From Pseudomonas sp. FP198 (GTDB taxonomy: Bacteria > Pseudomonadota > Gammaproteobacteria > Pseudomonadales > Pseudomonadaceae), in the NCBI RefSeq assembly GCF_030687895.1, contig NZ_CP117452.1, forward strand, positions 3,551,501 through 3,615,500: a stretch of DNA of 64,000 bases. The letters run 5' to 3'. How positions within the stretch are numbered: position 1 is the stretch's first letter; each line of letters begins with the position of its first letter. Made by a program: the position numbers and the translations under genes. Under the pieces are notes generated by a model, which had not been told where the DNA came from, did no database searches, and saw nothing but the letters and a program-made list of their open reading frames with translations. Of the stretch, positions 44,080-53,925 are shown piece after piece.

Positions 44080-45846
44080 ATGCCCATACGACCCGCCGCC
44101 CTCGTCACGCTGTTCACCTTGTCTGCCAGCACCCTTGCAGTGGCGCAGGAACCGCTACGCCTGGAAGGCTTGAAACGTTGCGGCGACTTGCTGGAAAACC
44201 AGCGCCAGGAATGGTGCCTGACCGCGCGAGGGCTGGGTGACGCAACGCCACAACTGAAACTGGGCGAGAAAACGATTCCCGCCGGCAGCGTTGAGCGTGA
44301 CGGGAACAACCTGCGCCTGCGCCTGGACCGCGCCGACTACCAGAGCGGCCCGCTCTGGCTGGAGGATGGTCCGCGGGCCAGCAACGCCGCTTGGCTGACT
44401 TTACGCACCAGCCACGTAGTAGCCGCCGGGCCGAACGAAGTGGCTAAGAACATGGACGGCCTGACCACCTATGTGGATCTGGTGAGCGTGCTCATCGAGG
44501 AAAGTCACGACGGTCGCCGGGAGGCTGAACGTCTCGCCGCCAAATACGGGGCGAAGGTGGTCGGCAGCATCGCCCCGCTGAACGTCTATCAGCTGCGCCT
44601 GCCCGCCAAAAACCTGGTAGAGCGCGATGCGCTGGTGCTGCGCCTGGGCGGCGAGACCAGTGTCGATGCCGTGGTGATAGAGGAGTCCGCCGCCGAAGAG
44701 ACCGAGCAGGCGCCCGCCCGGCCAGAAGAGCCGAAGAAGCCGGCCAAGGACTCGGATGAATGGGCGGCGAATCGCTTCCTCGATGCGGTGCACTATTATC
44801 AGCGGCGCATCCCCGGGCAGCAGGCGCCGATCCGACCGCAGCCGGTGCGCATCGGCCTGATCGAGCGCGACGTGGATTTCGACACGGCGGATTTCGCCGA
44901 TTACCTCGGCGCCTGCGCAATGCCGCGAACCTGCGTCTACGCCCGCGATGCGGACAAGCCGGACAACCACGGCACGACGGTCGCCGGCATCCTTGCCGCG
45001 CGCTGGAACGATGGCGGCAACAGCGGGTTCCTGCGGGGCCTGGACAAGGCCAGCGGCGGCTTCGAGGTGATCGTCGAGCGCAATTCCGACGCCGGGATCA
45101 CCGCCAACATCGCCGCCTCGGTGAACCTCGTCGAGGACGGCGTGCGGGTGCTCAACTGGAGCTGGGGCATTCATCGCGTTGGCGCGAAAAACGTCAAGGG
45201 TGACGAGGTCGATTCGTTGCTGCGCTCGGGCATTGCCATGAGCGGCTACGAGGAGTTGCTGGAGGAGTTTTTCCTGTGGCTGCGCAAGGAGCATCCCGAC
45301 GTGGTGGTGGTGAATTCCGCCGGCAACGGCTCGTCATACTCGGGCACCGATGAATACCGCCTGCCCTCCTCGTTCATCACCGAACAATTGCTGGTGGTCG
45401 GCGGGCATCAGCGCAGCGAACGCGCCGGGATTGCGGTCGATGATCCGGCCTACGCAGTCAAGCGCGACTCCTCGAACGTCGACATGCGCGTCGACATCAC
45501 CGCCGCCGCGTGCACCCACGCCTCGACGGTCAATGCTGGCGAGGACGGCGCGGTACATTGCGGCACGTCCTACGCCACGCCCATGGTTACCGGGCTGCTG
45601 GCGGCGATGCTGTCGATCAATCCGCAACTTCACCCAGAGCAGTTGCGCATGCTCCTGCGCCGTAGCGCCATGACCATCGGCGACAATCATGATTTCGAGC
45701 AAATGGATGGCGAAGACCTCACTGCGCCCATCCTGCCGTCGGAGCGTAACTACCAGCTCAACGACAAGGACGTCGGTCGCTCGGCGCGGCTGGACATGCA
45801 AAAGGCCCTGGATCTGTCGGTACAGAGTCGCGATCGGGTGCGTTGA
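44080..45846 (+). CDS. secreted S8 (subtilisin-like) serine protease
   Basis: A 588-residue protein with a signal peptide (to about residue 23, AVAQE), a propeptide-like N-terminal region of about 230 residues, then the peptidase domain. The catalytic triad is visible: Asp in GLIERDVDFDTADF (about residue 262), His in DNHGTTVAGILAARW (about 297) and Ser in GTSYATPMVTGLLAAM (about 496). The acidic linker (EEPKKPAKDSDEWAANRF) marks the propeptide end. It has no obvious C-terminal autotransporter or sorting domain. Probably a periplasmic or exported protease; no partner gene. Confidence 0.88.
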   Translation: MPIRPAALVTLFTLSASTLAVAQEPLRLEGLKRCGDLLENQRQEWCLTARGLGDATPQLKLGEKTIPAGSVERDGNNLRLRLDRADYQSGPLWLEDGPRASNAAWLTLRTSHVVAAGPNEVAKNMDGLTTYVDLVSVLIEESHDGRREAERLAAKYGAKVVGSIAPLNVYQLRLPAKNLVERDALVLRLGGETSVDAVVIEESAAEETEQAPARPEEPKKPAKDSDEWAANRFLDAVHYYQRRIPGQQAPIRPQPVRIGLIERDVDFDTADFADYLGACAMPRTCVYARDADKPDNHGTTVAGILAARWNDGGNSGFLRGLDKASGGFEVIVERNSDAGITANIAASVNLVEDGVRVLNWSWGIHRVGAKNVKGDEVDSLLRSGIAMSGYEELLEEFFLWLRKEHPDVVVVNSAGNGSSYSGTDEYRLPSSFITEQLLVVGGHQRSERAGIAVDDPAYAVKRDSSNVDMRVDITAAACTHASTVNAGEDGAVHCGTSYATPMVTGLLAAMLSINPQLHPEQLRMLLRRSAMTIGDNHDFEQMDGEDLTAPILPSERNYQLNDKDVGRSARLDMQKALDLSVQSRDRVR

Positions 45847-45855
45847 TTCGTCGGG

Positions 45856-46392
45856 TCACGGAGCCAACCGATAGGTGCATTGCACCAACCCCGAGGGAAA
45901 ACAGCGGCTGGACACCAGCTGCAGATCGACATCCTGCTCAAGCCCGCCGAATAACGGCCGCCCCGAGCCGATCAGCACCGGTACAGTGGTGATTACCATG
46001 TCAGTGATCAATTTCTCGCGCAGAAAAGACTGCACCACCTGCCCGCCATCAACATAGACGCGATGCACACCTTGGCTCGCCAGCTCCTTCATCAGGTCTC
46101 TGGGGGCGAGACTGGAGAAACGCAGCTTGCCAATCAAGGCTTCCGGCACTGGCGTATCGGCCAGTTGTTCAGACAGCACCACCACAGGCCGATCGTAGAA
46201 CCAGGTATCGAAGGTTGAGACTTTTTCATAGCTGCCCCGGCCCATCACGATCACGTCTTTGTCAGCAATGAACGCCGAATAACCATGATCCTCGGTGGGA
46301 TCGTCGCGCTGCACCAGCCAATAGATATCGCCGTCGAGCCGGGAAATAAAACCGTCCAGGCTGCAGGCGATGAAAACGTGTGCGGTTATCAT
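45856..46392 (-). CDS. dihydrofolate reductase family protein (RibD C-terminal-like)
   Basis: A 178-residue protein with the DHFR/RibD-C fold: the N-terminal AHVFIACSLDGFISRLDGD, then VIVMGRGSYEKVSTF, VVVLSEQLADT, HRVYVDGGQVVQSFLRE and TTVPVLIGSGRPLFGGL. These NADPH-binding motifs are typical, but substrate-specific residues of true DHFR are absent, so it is likely a YwjB/YyaP-like reductase of unknown substrate. It lies next to the broken LysR gene, 30 bases apart on the same strand. Confidence 0.8.
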   Translation of the reverse strand: MITAHVFIACSLDGFISRLDGDIYWLVQRDDPTEDHGYSAFIADKDVIVMGRGSYEKVSTFDTWFYDRPVVVLSEQLADTPVPEALIGKLRFSSLAPRDLMKELASQGVHRVYVDGGQVVQSFLREKLITDMVITTVPVLIGSGRPLFGGLEQDVDLQLVSSRCFPSGLVQCTYRLAP

Positions 46393-46422
46393 TCAGGGTT
46401 CTCCTTGGTTTGGGGGGCATAG

Positions 46423-47350
46423 TCAAATGGCCCAAGGCGGGGCCGGGCTGAACTTCGCCTCGATCCACTGCTTGAAAGCGACCACCACGGCACTGGGGAA
46501 CTTGGCCGATGGCCTGACCAGATAAACCCCGCCGGCGGTGTCCAGGTGCCAATCGGGGAGCACATGCAAGAGCCTGCCAGCGGCGATTTCACGACTCATC
46601 AACCAGTCGCCGGCGCCAAGTATCCCGGCGTCGGCACAGGCCGCCGCCAGCAGTGATTCACTGTCGTTGGCGGTGAGGTTGCCTTTGGGCGTGACTGTCT
46701 GCAGTTCGTTGTTACGATGAAGCCGCCATTGAGGAAAAGACGCCAGGCCGCTGAAGCGCAGGCAGTTATGGCTGGCCAGGTCCTGCGGCACCCGGGGCAT
46801 GCCATGTTTTTCGAGATAGGCCGGTGAGGCGCAAAGGAATGCGCCGGTGATCGCTCAGTTTCCTGGCGATCAATCGGTTGTCATCCAGTTCGCCAATCCG
46901 GATCGCCGCGTCAAAACCTTCATCGATGATGTCGACCAGGCGCTCGCTGTAGTCCGCGATGATCGAAACATGCGGATATGCCTCGAGAAAGCCCGGCAAT
47001 ATCGGGCCGAGCCAACGCCTGCCCATGGCGGCGGGCAATGCCAGTCGCAACGTGCCGCGAACTTCGCTGGCGCCCTCGGCCGCTTGCGCCTGTGCTTCAT
47101 CCATCAGCTCGATGGCCGAGCGCAGGCGTTGTTCCAGCTTGGCCCCGACTTCGGTAATCCGCACCTGCCGGGTGGAGCGCTCCACCAGCCGCACGCCGAG
47201 GCGCTTTTCCATCGCCGCGAGCCGTTTCGAGATGATGGTCGGGTGCCGTTGCAACAGCCGGCCGGCCGCCACGAATGAGCCCTGCGCGGCCACGGCCAGG
47301 AACGCAGCGATTTCGTCGCTGTGCTGGTTATTCAAGACATCAAGATTCAT
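46423..47350 (-). pseudogene. LysR-family regulator, frameshifted
   Basis: The first part (from ATG 47350) carries the helix-turn-helix FLAVAAQGSFVAAGRLLQRH and the effector domain up to IARKLSDHRRI. One extra base near 46832-46837 (in the run CAAAGG on the + strand) then shifts the frame. Removing it restores ILCASPAYLEKHGMPRVPQD and joins the second part, which runs to 46423, giving a normal length of about 308 residues. As written the protein stops at 46766. The start codon overlaps the stop of the quinone oxidoreductase gene by four bases, so the regulator is co-transcribed with it. Real mutation or assembly error cannot be told apart. Confidence 0.85.
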
Positions 47351-48327
47351 GGTTTCAGGATGATCGCCCCCGATGAACGCCCCGACTCCAGATCGGCATG
47401 GGCCGATGCTGCGTCAGCCAGCGCATAGCTTGCCCAGATTCGCGGCTGGATGACAGCCGAATCGATCGCAGCCAGGACATCCTGGGCACGCGCCTGGTAT
47501 TCATCGACAGTCGCGGTATGCGCGGCCAGCGAGGGACGGGTCAGGAACAGCGAACCTTTGGCATTGAGTGTCGCCAGTTCCACGGCTGCCGGCGCACCCG
47601 ATGAAGCGCCGAACGACACCAGCAGGCCTCGGGGTCGCAGGCTGTCCAGGGAGGCCTGGAAAGAGACCCGCCCGATCGGGTCGTAGACGACGTCGACTTT
47701 CTGCCCACCGGTGATACGTGCGACATCCGCAGCCAGGCTGTCGGCGTCGAACACCAGAACCTCGTCGCAGCCCAATGCCTTGGCTTTTTCGACGCTGGCC
47801 TGCCTGGAGACCACGCCGATCACAAACGCGCCCAAGTGCTTGGCCCACGGCACCATGATCGCCCCCAGCCCGCCTGCCACTCCGTAAAGCAGAAGGGTGC
47901 TGCCCGGCCCGACGGGATAGGTGCTTTTCAGCAGGTACTGCGCCGTGATGCCCTTGAACATCAGCGCCGCCGCATCATCGAACGACAGCGCATCGGGAAT
48001 CCTGACCAGCCGCTGCGCCGGATAAAGCCGGGCCGACGCATACGCGCCTATCGGGCCCGTGGCGTAGGCCACGCGATCGCCCACTTTTACCTGACTGACA
48101 TCGGCACCCACGGCCGCCACACGCCCTGCACCTTCAAGCCCAAGGCCGGAAGGCAAGGGAATCGGCATCGCGCCCTTGCGCTGGGTAATGTCGAGAAAAT
48201 TCACCCCGATCGCTTCCTGCTCGAGCCAGACCTCGCCCGGCCCTGGCGACTGTCCGGGCACTGCTTGCAACGTCAATACATCGGGGCTGCCGAATTGGTT
48301 GAAGCGGATCGCAGCTGCCATGTTCAT
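47347..48327 (-). CDS. quinone oxidoreductase (zinc-independent MDR family)
   Basis: A 326-residue NADPH-dependent quinone reductase-like protein (QOR). The N-terminal GroES part includes VWLEQEAIGVNFLDITQRKG and LPSGLGLEGAGRVAAVGADV; the Rossmann part includes LLYGVAGGLGAIMVPWAKHL and the VDVVYDPIGRVSFQASLDSL segment. No zinc-binding cysteines are present. It precedes the LysR gene with a four-base overlap. Confidence 0.88.
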   Translation of the reverse strand: MNMAAAIRFNQFGSPDVLTLQAVPGQSPGPGEVWLEQEAIGVNFLDITQRKGAMPIPLPSGLGLEGAGRVAAVGADVSQVKVGDRVAYATGPIGAYASARLYPAQRLVRIPDALSFDDAAALMFKGITAQYLLKSTYPVGPGSTLLLYGVAGGLGAIMVPWAKHLGAFVIGVVSRQASVEKAKALGCDEVLVFDADSLAADVARITGGQKVDVVYDPIGRVSFQASLDSLRPRGLLVSFGASSGAPAAVELATLNAKGSLFLTRPSLAAHTATVDEYQARAQDVLAAIDSAVIQPRIWASYALADAASAHADLESGRSSGAIILKP

Positions 48328-48455
48328 TTCTCCTTTGTTTGGAAATCACTTCACCAGACGGAGCCAGTGTGAGAAGCGATCCCGAGATGAACAAGACCGG
48401 CGGATTGCAGATCATTGCTGCACAGCATGCAGCAATGATCCTTTGCCCAAGCGGC

Positions 48456-49322
48456 TTACTCCCCGGCAACCGCCTCACGAACAAACGCCTCATAGCTGCG
48501 CAGCGGACGGCCGAGGATGGCCTGCAACCGGTCGCCGGCGCCTTCGCTGGTCATGCCGAACTGCTGGATGCCGGCCATCATCAGGCGCATGTCATAAGCC
48601 AACCAGGCGGGACCGAACGAAGCCATTTGCGCTTCGAAGGCGGCCACATCGTCACCGCCGTAGGCAATCTCGCGCCCCAGCGCGGCGCTCCAGATCTTCG
48701 CCACCGACGCCCCGGTCAGCGCTTGCGGGCCGACCAGGTCCAGGATGATCCGCTCCAGCGCTGCAGAAGCCCTGTCACGGCGCAGCAACTCGGCCACAGC
48801 GACATCGGCGATATCGCGCGCATCGATCATCGAGACGCCCGCCGAGCCGATCGGCATCGGGTACACCGAGTAGTCCTGGATCGTTTGCTGGACCATGCGT
48901 TCGTTCTGCATGAAGTAGGCCGGGCGCAGGATCGTCGCGGCGATGCCGTGGCTTTCGATCATGCGTTCAACCGTGTGCTTGCCGGTGAAATGCGGGACGT
49001 TGGTGAACCGGTCGGCGTGGATCACCGAGAGGTAGACGACGCGCTCGATGCCTGCCTCTTGGGCGAGGTTCAGGGTGATCAGGGCTTGGGTGACCTCATC
49101 GGGCGTCACGGCGTTGAGCAGGAACAGCGTCCGTACCGACGACAGCGCAGCGCGCAGCGACGGGACGTCGGTGAGGTCCGCGACAACTTCCGTGACACCG
49201 GCCGGAATGGCGCGTTTACCGGTTTGGCGCACCAGGGCTTTTACCTCGGCGCCCGCGTCGGCGAGGCCTTGCGTGACGAGTGAACCGATGGTGCCGGTGG
49301 CGCCGATGACGAGAATGCTCAT
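48456..49322 (-). CDS. NmrA-like NAD(P)-binding protein
   Basis: A 288-residue atypical short-chain dehydrogenase. The nucleotide-binding start is SILVIGATGTIGSLVTQGLA, followed by VVADLTDVPSLRAALSSVRT and the later RVVYLSVIHADRFTNVPHFT and ILRPAYFMQNE. This is the pattern of NmrA/QorB-like proteins that act as redox sensors or quinone reductases. It is divergent from a LysR gene across 122 bases, the usual arrangement for regulator and target. Confidence 0.82.
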   Translation of the reverse strand: MSILVIGATGTIGSLVTQGLADAGAEVKALVRQTGKRAIPAGVTEVVADLTDVPSLRAALSSVRTLFLLNAVTPDEVTQALITLNLAQEAGIERVVYLSVIHADRFTNVPHFTGKHTVERMIESHGIAATILRPAYFMQNERMVQQTIQDYSVYPMPIGSAGVSMIDARDIADVAVAELLRRDRASAALERIILDLVGPQALTGASVAKIWSAALGREIAYGGDDVAAFEAQMASFGPAWLAYDMRLMMAGIQQFGMTSEGAGDRLQAILGRPLRSYEAFVREAVAGE

Positions 49323-49444
49323 GTAAATCTCCAGAAGTGGATGCAAGTGGATGAATCGAACCGCGTTGGAAAAAAGATAAGCCGTTGCATCCGCAAAACG
49401 AAGACCACAATATGTAGACGCCATGTCTCAAATCTGGAACAGCG

Positions 49445-50320
49445 ATGAACCTGAACGCACTGATCGATTTCACCCTCGTCGCCAGCAGCGAGGGATTGGG
49501 AAAGGCAAGCAGAGCAAGCGGCCGGTCCAAGGCGACGTTGTCGCGGCGCATCTCCGAGCTCGAAGAGCAATTGGGGGTGAGGCTGATCGAGCGCAGCGCG
49601 CGAGGCCTGAAGCTGACTGAAGCCGGCGAAACACTGCTGGCCCGGGCCGAGGGGCCGCTGGCCGAGGTTGCGGAGGCGTTGGCGGCCGCGCGTGACGGAG
49701 GGTCGACGCCACGAGGACGCCTGCGTGTCGCCTCCCCGGTGCTGTTCTCGCAGTTGGCGATGGGTCGGATCGGTGCCGAGTTTTGTGCGGCCTACCCGCA
49801 AGTCACCCTCGAAGTGGTGGCGGAAGATCGGCTGGTGGACCTCGTCGAGGATCAATTCGACGTCGCCATCCGGATCAATCCGAGCCCGGACAGCAGCCTG
49901 GTCGGGCGTTGCTTCGCCAAGGACCGGCTGGTGGTCGTGGCCGCCCCAGGCATACCCAGGCCAGAACCCGGGGCGATCCGCCCGGTTCCCGCCATCGTGA
50001 TGCCGGGCTTCCAGCCCACCCACTGGACGCTCGATGGAGGGGAACTGGTGCTGGAGCCCATCCCCAACCTGCGGTTTTCTTCATTCCTGATGATCCGCGA
50101 CGCCGCCATCGCCGACGGCGGTGCTGCGCTCATTCCCCAATCGATCGCGTGGGACCAGCTGGCCCGCGGTGAGTTGGTCCGGTGGGGCAGCGTGACCGGC
50201 GTCGAACCACAACTCTGGGTCTTGCACACATCCAGGCGCCTGGCGGCGCCGAAGGTCCGCGCCTTCGTCGACTTCCTCTGCGCCAGGTACCCGGACATGT
50301 CGTTGGTGCTCAAGGGATAG
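49445..50320 (+). CDS. LysR-family transcriptional regulator
   Basis: A 291-residue LysR regulator. The N-terminal helix-turn-helix is LGKASRASGRSKATLSRRIS (residues 18-37), followed by the linker and effector domain (GRLRVASPVLFSQLAMGRIG, FDVAIRINPSPDSSLVGRCF). It is divergent from the NmrA-like gene, its likely target. A frame shadow on the other strand is ignored. Confidence 0.88.
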   Translation: MNLNALIDFTLVASSEGLGKASRASGRSKATLSRRISELEEQLGVRLIERSARGLKLTEAGETLLARAEGPLAEVAEALAAARDGGSTPRGRLRVASPVLFSQLAMGRIGAEFCAAYPQVTLEVVAEDRLVDLVEDQFDVAIRINPSPDSSLVGRCFAKDRLVVVAAPGIPRPEPGAIRPVPAIVMPGFQPTHWTLDGGELVLEPIPNLRFSSFLMIRDAAIADGGAALIPQSIAWDQLARGELVRWGSVTGVEPQLWVLHTSRRLAAPKVRAFVDFLCARYPDMSLVLKG

Positions 50321-50434
50321 TTGCAGCCGTTCACAAAAGACGACGCGGGGACCCGAACCCTAGCCACCGCCCCCTTTCACACTTACGATACGTCACCGCA
50401 GCCGCTTCCCAATCGGACAAGCCGAGTAGAAAAC

Positions 50435-50593
50435 ATGAATCGCCGTAAAAAGATCAACCAGCTACTCAAGGCCAACGCAAAGAAGGCCAGTGCCAAGCTG
50501 GCGCCGAAGAGCAAGGACCGCTACATCAGCAAAGCCGACCGACTCAAGGCGGCTGAAGCCGATCCAGAGATGACCGTTTCCCCTGAAAGCTGA
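50435..50593 (+). CDS. DUF2986 family small basic protein (52 aa)
   Basis: A 52-residue, strongly basic protein: MNRRKKINQLLKANAKKASA followed by KLAPKSKDRYISKADRLKAA and an acidic tail. This is the DUF2986 pattern, seen as a short lone gene in gamma-proteobacteria. It has no known function; its charge suggests RNA or ribosome association, which is a guess. ATG at 50435 is used; the frame is open further upstream without support. Confidence 0.75.
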   Translation: MNRRKKINQLLKANAKKASAKLAPKSKDRYISKADRLKAAEADPEMTVSPES

Positions 50594-50658
50594 TCCTTGC
50601 CTGTGACAGGATCAGTACCCTGTCAGGCCTCCCTCAAATGGACTTCTTGGAGACACCC

Positions 50659-51405
50659 GTGCAACGTCTTATCCTTGGCATCGCCTGCATCGCACTGGCC
50701 GCTTGCGCCAGCCAGCAGTCCCGGACAGCTCCGGTCAATGCGCCGGCATTCACGTTCCGCAGCGTACCGCTAGCGGCCGATGGTCTTCCGGTCATCAACC
50801 CGGACGTGCTGAAAAGTATCGAACAACTCGGCATGCCCACGCCGGTCAAGACGCTGAGCTACGTGGAACTGGCCGGCACCGTCAACTACCCCAAGGAAAG
50901 CCGGCCGGAACGTACCGAATACTTCCTGTCCAGCGACCCTGCCACCCGCCAGCTGCGCATCACTCACAAAAGCGAAAACCTCGACGGCCGCATAATCAGC
51001 TGGCGTGGCCTGCTTACGTTGTCAGGCCTGGAGCAGGCCAAGGCGTCTCGGAACACCGCAGTGATCGACAGCCTGAGTTTTCGGGGTGACTGGCAACACA
51101 TGCCGGTGGGCGGTCAATTGGGTTTCACCCGACAAGGCAGTCTCACCAGCAACATCATCGGCACGTTGGGCACGGAGCCGAAAGTCGTCGACTGTCGCAT
51201 CGATCGCGAATTGCCGGCCAAACAACTGAACCCGGCGCTGAGCGGCCAGGCCAAGGCCATGAGTTGCCAGGAACAACGCCCGAGCCTCCGCCCCGTTCCC
51301 TTCGATCACTATTACTATCTGGTCGACTACGGCTTCTTTTTCCATGCCAGTACCGACAAAAGCGACTCCACTTCCATCGACATGCACATCAAGAGTGTGA
51401 AGTAG
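50659..51405 (+). CDS. hypothetical lipoprotein (248 aa)
   Basis: A 248-residue protein with a lipoprotein signal peptide; the lipobox is IALAAC. GTG at 50659 follows TTGGAG and gives the natural signal peptide start (MQRLILGIACIALAACAS). The mature part is beta-rich (ESRPERTEYFLSSDPATRQL, QLRITHKSENLDGRIISWRG) and includes a Cys near 179 and 209. I do not recognise a family. The next gene starts directly after its stop, so the two are one operon. Confidence 0.65.
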   Translation: MQRLILGIACIALAACASQQSRTAPVNAPAFTFRSVPLAADGLPVINPDVLKSIEQLGMPTPVKTLSYVELAGTVNYPKESRPERTEYFLSSDPATRQLRITHKSENLDGRIISWRGLLTLSGLEQAKASRNTAVIDSLSFRGDWQHMPVGGQLGFTRQGSLTSNIIGTLGTEPKVVDCRIDRELPAKQLNPALSGQAKAMSCQEQRPSLRPVPFDHYYYLVDYGFFFHASTDKSDSTSIDMHIKSVK

Positions 51406-52212
51406 ATGACCACCAACCCCATCGATCCGCTGGCGCTTCAGCGCATCACCGACGCCCACGGCACCCTTGAGGGCGCGACGTATTTCGACGCGGAAGAAAG
51501 CCTGGTCCATGACCTGTTTCCCGATCACATCGTTTTCCAGACCAACTACCTGGACCACAGCAGTTATGCCGTGGATGTCGTCGAAGGCGCGGTCCGGGTG
51601 CGCAAGACGCGGCTGGACAATTACCATCGGGGCCACAAGGCCCAGGTGATCGATGACGACATGGACGATGACGACTGGGCAGAACTTGGCAGTCTCTGGC
51701 AGCGTTTGAGCCACGACCTCGACACCCAAGGCAACGGGCCGCCCGTGGATCTGGCCGATACGCTGGCCGACCTGTTCGATGGACTTTTCGACGAGGCGCA
51801 GGCGCAAACGCTGATCGACAACATGCCGGCCCCTACCGGCGAGTGGAATTGGGCGTGGACGCAAGTGCAATCGGCGCTTTCCGAGGCCGGGCAGCTGGCT
51901 GAGTTCGAGTGGAAGGAGTGGTCGTCCTCGGGAGTCTACGCCATCAATGTCCTTGCCCCGTTAAAGCAACTGGGCATTAAAATCCCTGCCCCGGACAGCA
52001 AGACCGTTGACGCCGTCAACCGCGCCGACGATTGGGAGCGCGCACTGCTGCAGTACTTCAACGCGCAGCTGGAAACCCGAGAGTTGAAACTGCTGGCCAT
52101 CGGCACGCATTTCGATGAATACCAGGCATTTGCCTGCCTGCCCATGAACGGCCTGGGCCTGGTCAATGCCTTGGAAATCCTCGGCAGGCTAGGCATCGTC
52201 TATAAATACTAA
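51406..52212 (+). CDS. hypothetical protein (268 aa)
   Basis: A 268-residue acidic, soluble protein. Its ATG directly follows the stop of the lipoprotein gene. It contains an Asp-rich run (IDDDMDDDDWAELGSLWQRL) and later helical parts (WERALLQYFNAQLETRELKL). No signal peptide or known motif is visible. A zinc-ribbon membrane protein gene follows after 58 bases. Function unknown. Confidence 0.6.
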   Translation: MTTNPIDPLALQRITDAHGTLEGATYFDAEESLVHDLFPDHIVFQTNYLDHSSYAVDVVEGAVRVRKTRLDNYHRGHKAQVIDDDMDDDDWAELGSLWQRLSHDLDTQGNGPPVDLADTLADLFDGLFDEAQAQTLIDNMPAPTGEWNWAWTQVQSALSEAGQLAEFEWKEWSSSGVYAINVLAPLKQLGIKIPAPDSKTVDAVNRADDWERALLQYFNAQLETRELKLLAIGTHFDEYQAFACLPMNGLGLVNALEILGRLGIVYKY

Positions 52213-52270
52213 GCCTCTGATGCGGCGATATTTCGTCGCTGCACGAACGTCCTCGAGCCTCGGATATACC

Positions 52271-52507
52271 ATGAAAAATTGTGTTTACTGCGGAGCCCTT
52301 ATTCTCGCTGACAACGGTGAGTGCAAACGCTGCTCCGAGTCGATGAGGCAGGCGGCGGCCGAAGCGCTCCCGCCGAGCTCCGGGACGCCGAGGTGGGTGA
52401 AAGTCGTCAAGTGGCTGTTTATCGGGCTGCTGGCAGCGGTGCTGATTGCCGCAGCGGTGATCGCCTGGGTGATCAAATCGTTGGGGCCGATGCCTTCGTT
52501 TGGGTGA
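52271..52507 (+). CDS. zinc-ribbon single-span membrane protein (78 aa)
   Basis: A 78-residue protein with an N-terminal zinc-ribbon-like part (MKNCVYCGALILADNGECKR CSE split: CVYCG and CKRCSE give two C-x2-C pairs) and one transmembrane helix (about residues 47-69, VVKWLFIGLLAAVLIAAAVI). It resembles small zinc-ribbon membrane proteins of unknown role. Start at 52271 is preferred because the upstream extension has no support. A REP pair follows. Confidence 0.6.
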   Translation: MKNCVYCGALILADNGECKRCSESMRQAAAEALPPSSGTPRWVKVVKWLFIGLLAAVLIAAAVIAWVIKSLGPMPSFG

Positions 52508-52534
52508 TCCCCGTCAGCAACTGCAATCGCTTTT

Positions 52535-52663
52535 GTGGCGAGGGAGCTTGCTCCCGCTCGGCGGCGCAGCCGTCGTAATACCGAACACGCGGTATACCTG
52601 CAAAACCGCATCCAGCCCATTGGGACTGCTACGCAGTCCAGCGGGAGCAAGCTCCCTCGCCAC
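52535..52663. repeat. REP/BIME inverted pair, family B
   Basis: Inverted copies of GTGGCGAGGGAGCTTGCTCC, with slightly changed loop arms (CGGCGGC), between the zinc-ribbon gene and the hydrolase gene. Confidence 0.85.
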
Positions 52664-52842
52664 GGTGATCATGCAGGTATCTGGAACCTTCAGGTCTCCG
52701 AGATCCTGCAGGTATCTGAAATCCCCATAGTTGCTATCGACGTCAGCGCCGTTCTCGTTGCGCTGCGCTCTCTCTAATCTGCCCACCAACGCGATCGATG
52801 ACGATCCCGGCAGATCAAACACCCCTTATGGAGAGAGAAACG

Positions 52843-53796
52843 ATGAACACCTTCAACCGCACCCTGGCTGTCGCAACCCTGGCCCTGGCCACCCTCGGCG
52901 CCGAGGCGGCGACGCCTGTGCAGGCCGGTGCCAGTGCTTCCGCAATCGGCAGCGTGGTGCAGTCGTCCAGCTACATCACCACCAAGGATGGCGTCCAGCT
53001 CTACTACAAGGATTGGGGCCCGCGTAACGGCCAGGTCGTCACCTTCAGCCACGGCTGGCCGCTGGACTCCGACAGCTGGGAAGGCCAGATGATGTTCCTC
53101 GCCTCCAAGGGCTACCGCGTGATTGCCCACGACCGTCGCGGCCATGGTCGCTCCAGCCAGCCGTGGGAAGGCAACGACATGGACCACTACGCCGATGACC
53201 TGGCGGCGGTCATCGAAGCGCTGGACCTGAAGGACGTGACCCTGGTGGGTTTCTCGACGGGCGGCGGCGAAGTGGCGCGTTACATCGGTCGCCACGGCAC
53301 CGGTCGAGTCAAGAAAGCCGTGCTGGTGTCCTCGGTGCCGCCGCTGATGCTCAAGACCGACACCAACCCCGGCGGCTTGCCGCTCGAAGTCTTCGATGGC
53401 TTGCGCAAGGCGTCCCTGGAGAACCGCTCGCAGCTGTACCTGGACATCGCCTCCGGCCCGTTCTATGGCTACAACCGCAAGGGTGCCAAGCCATCCCAAG
53501 GCTTGATCCAGTCGTTCTGGGCGCAGGGCATGCAAGGCGGCAGCAAGAACACCTATGACTCGATCGCGGCGTTTTCGGCGACTGATTTCCGCAGTGACTT
53601 GAAGAAGTTCGACGTGCCGACGCTGGTGATCCACGGTGACGACGACCAGATCGTGCCCATCGATGCCTCAGGCCGAGCCTCGGCGGCGCTGATCAAGGGC
53701 GCTCGACTGATCGTCTACCCAGGCGCGCCGCACGGCTTGACCGAGACACACAAGGATCGCCTGAACCAGGACCTGCTGACTTTCCTCAAGGAATAA
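52843..53796 (+). CDS. secreted alpha/beta-hydrolase (non-haem chloroperoxidase-like esterase)
   Basis: A 317-residue hydrolase with a signal peptide (ending near GAEAAT, residue 23). The fold is that of bacterial cofactor-free haloperoxidases/esterases: [40 protein letters not shown], the nucleophile Ser in [19 protein letters not shown], the Asp in [11 protein letters not shown] and the His in [10 protein letters not shown]. Most cytoplasmic relatives lack a signal peptide, so export is a notable trait. GGAGAGAG precedes the ATG. Monocistronic between REP pairs. Confidence 0.85.
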   Translation: MNTFNRTLAVATLALATLGAEAATPVQAGASASAIGSVVQSSSYITTKDGVQLYYKDWGPRNGQVVTFSHGWPLDSDSWEGQMMFLASKGYRVIAHDRRGHGRSSQPWEGNDMDHYADDLAAVIEALDLKDVTLVGFSTGGGEVARYIGRHGTGRVKKAVLVSSVPPLMLKTDTNPGGLPLEVFDGLRKASLENRSQLYLDIASGPFYGYNRKGAKPSQGLIQSFWAQGMQGGSKNTYDSIAAFSATDFRSDLKKFDVPTLVIHGDDDQIVPIDASGRASAALIKGARLIVYPGAPHGLTETHKDRLNQDLLTFLKE

Positions 53797-53820
53797 ACCC
53801 GAGTAGCTGTGTGAAACAAC

Positions 53821-53914
53821 CCCCTGTGGGAGCGAGCTTGCTCGCGATGGCGGTGGATCAGTTTGCCAATGTGTTAGCTGACACACCGTCATCGCGAGCA
53901 AGCTCGCTCCCACA
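53821..53914. repeat. REP/BIME inverted pair, family A
   Basis: Inverted copies of CTGTGGGAGCGAGCTTGCTC between the convergent hydrolase and SnoaL-like genes. Confidence 0.85.
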
Positions 53915-53925
53915 CTGTTTGATGT

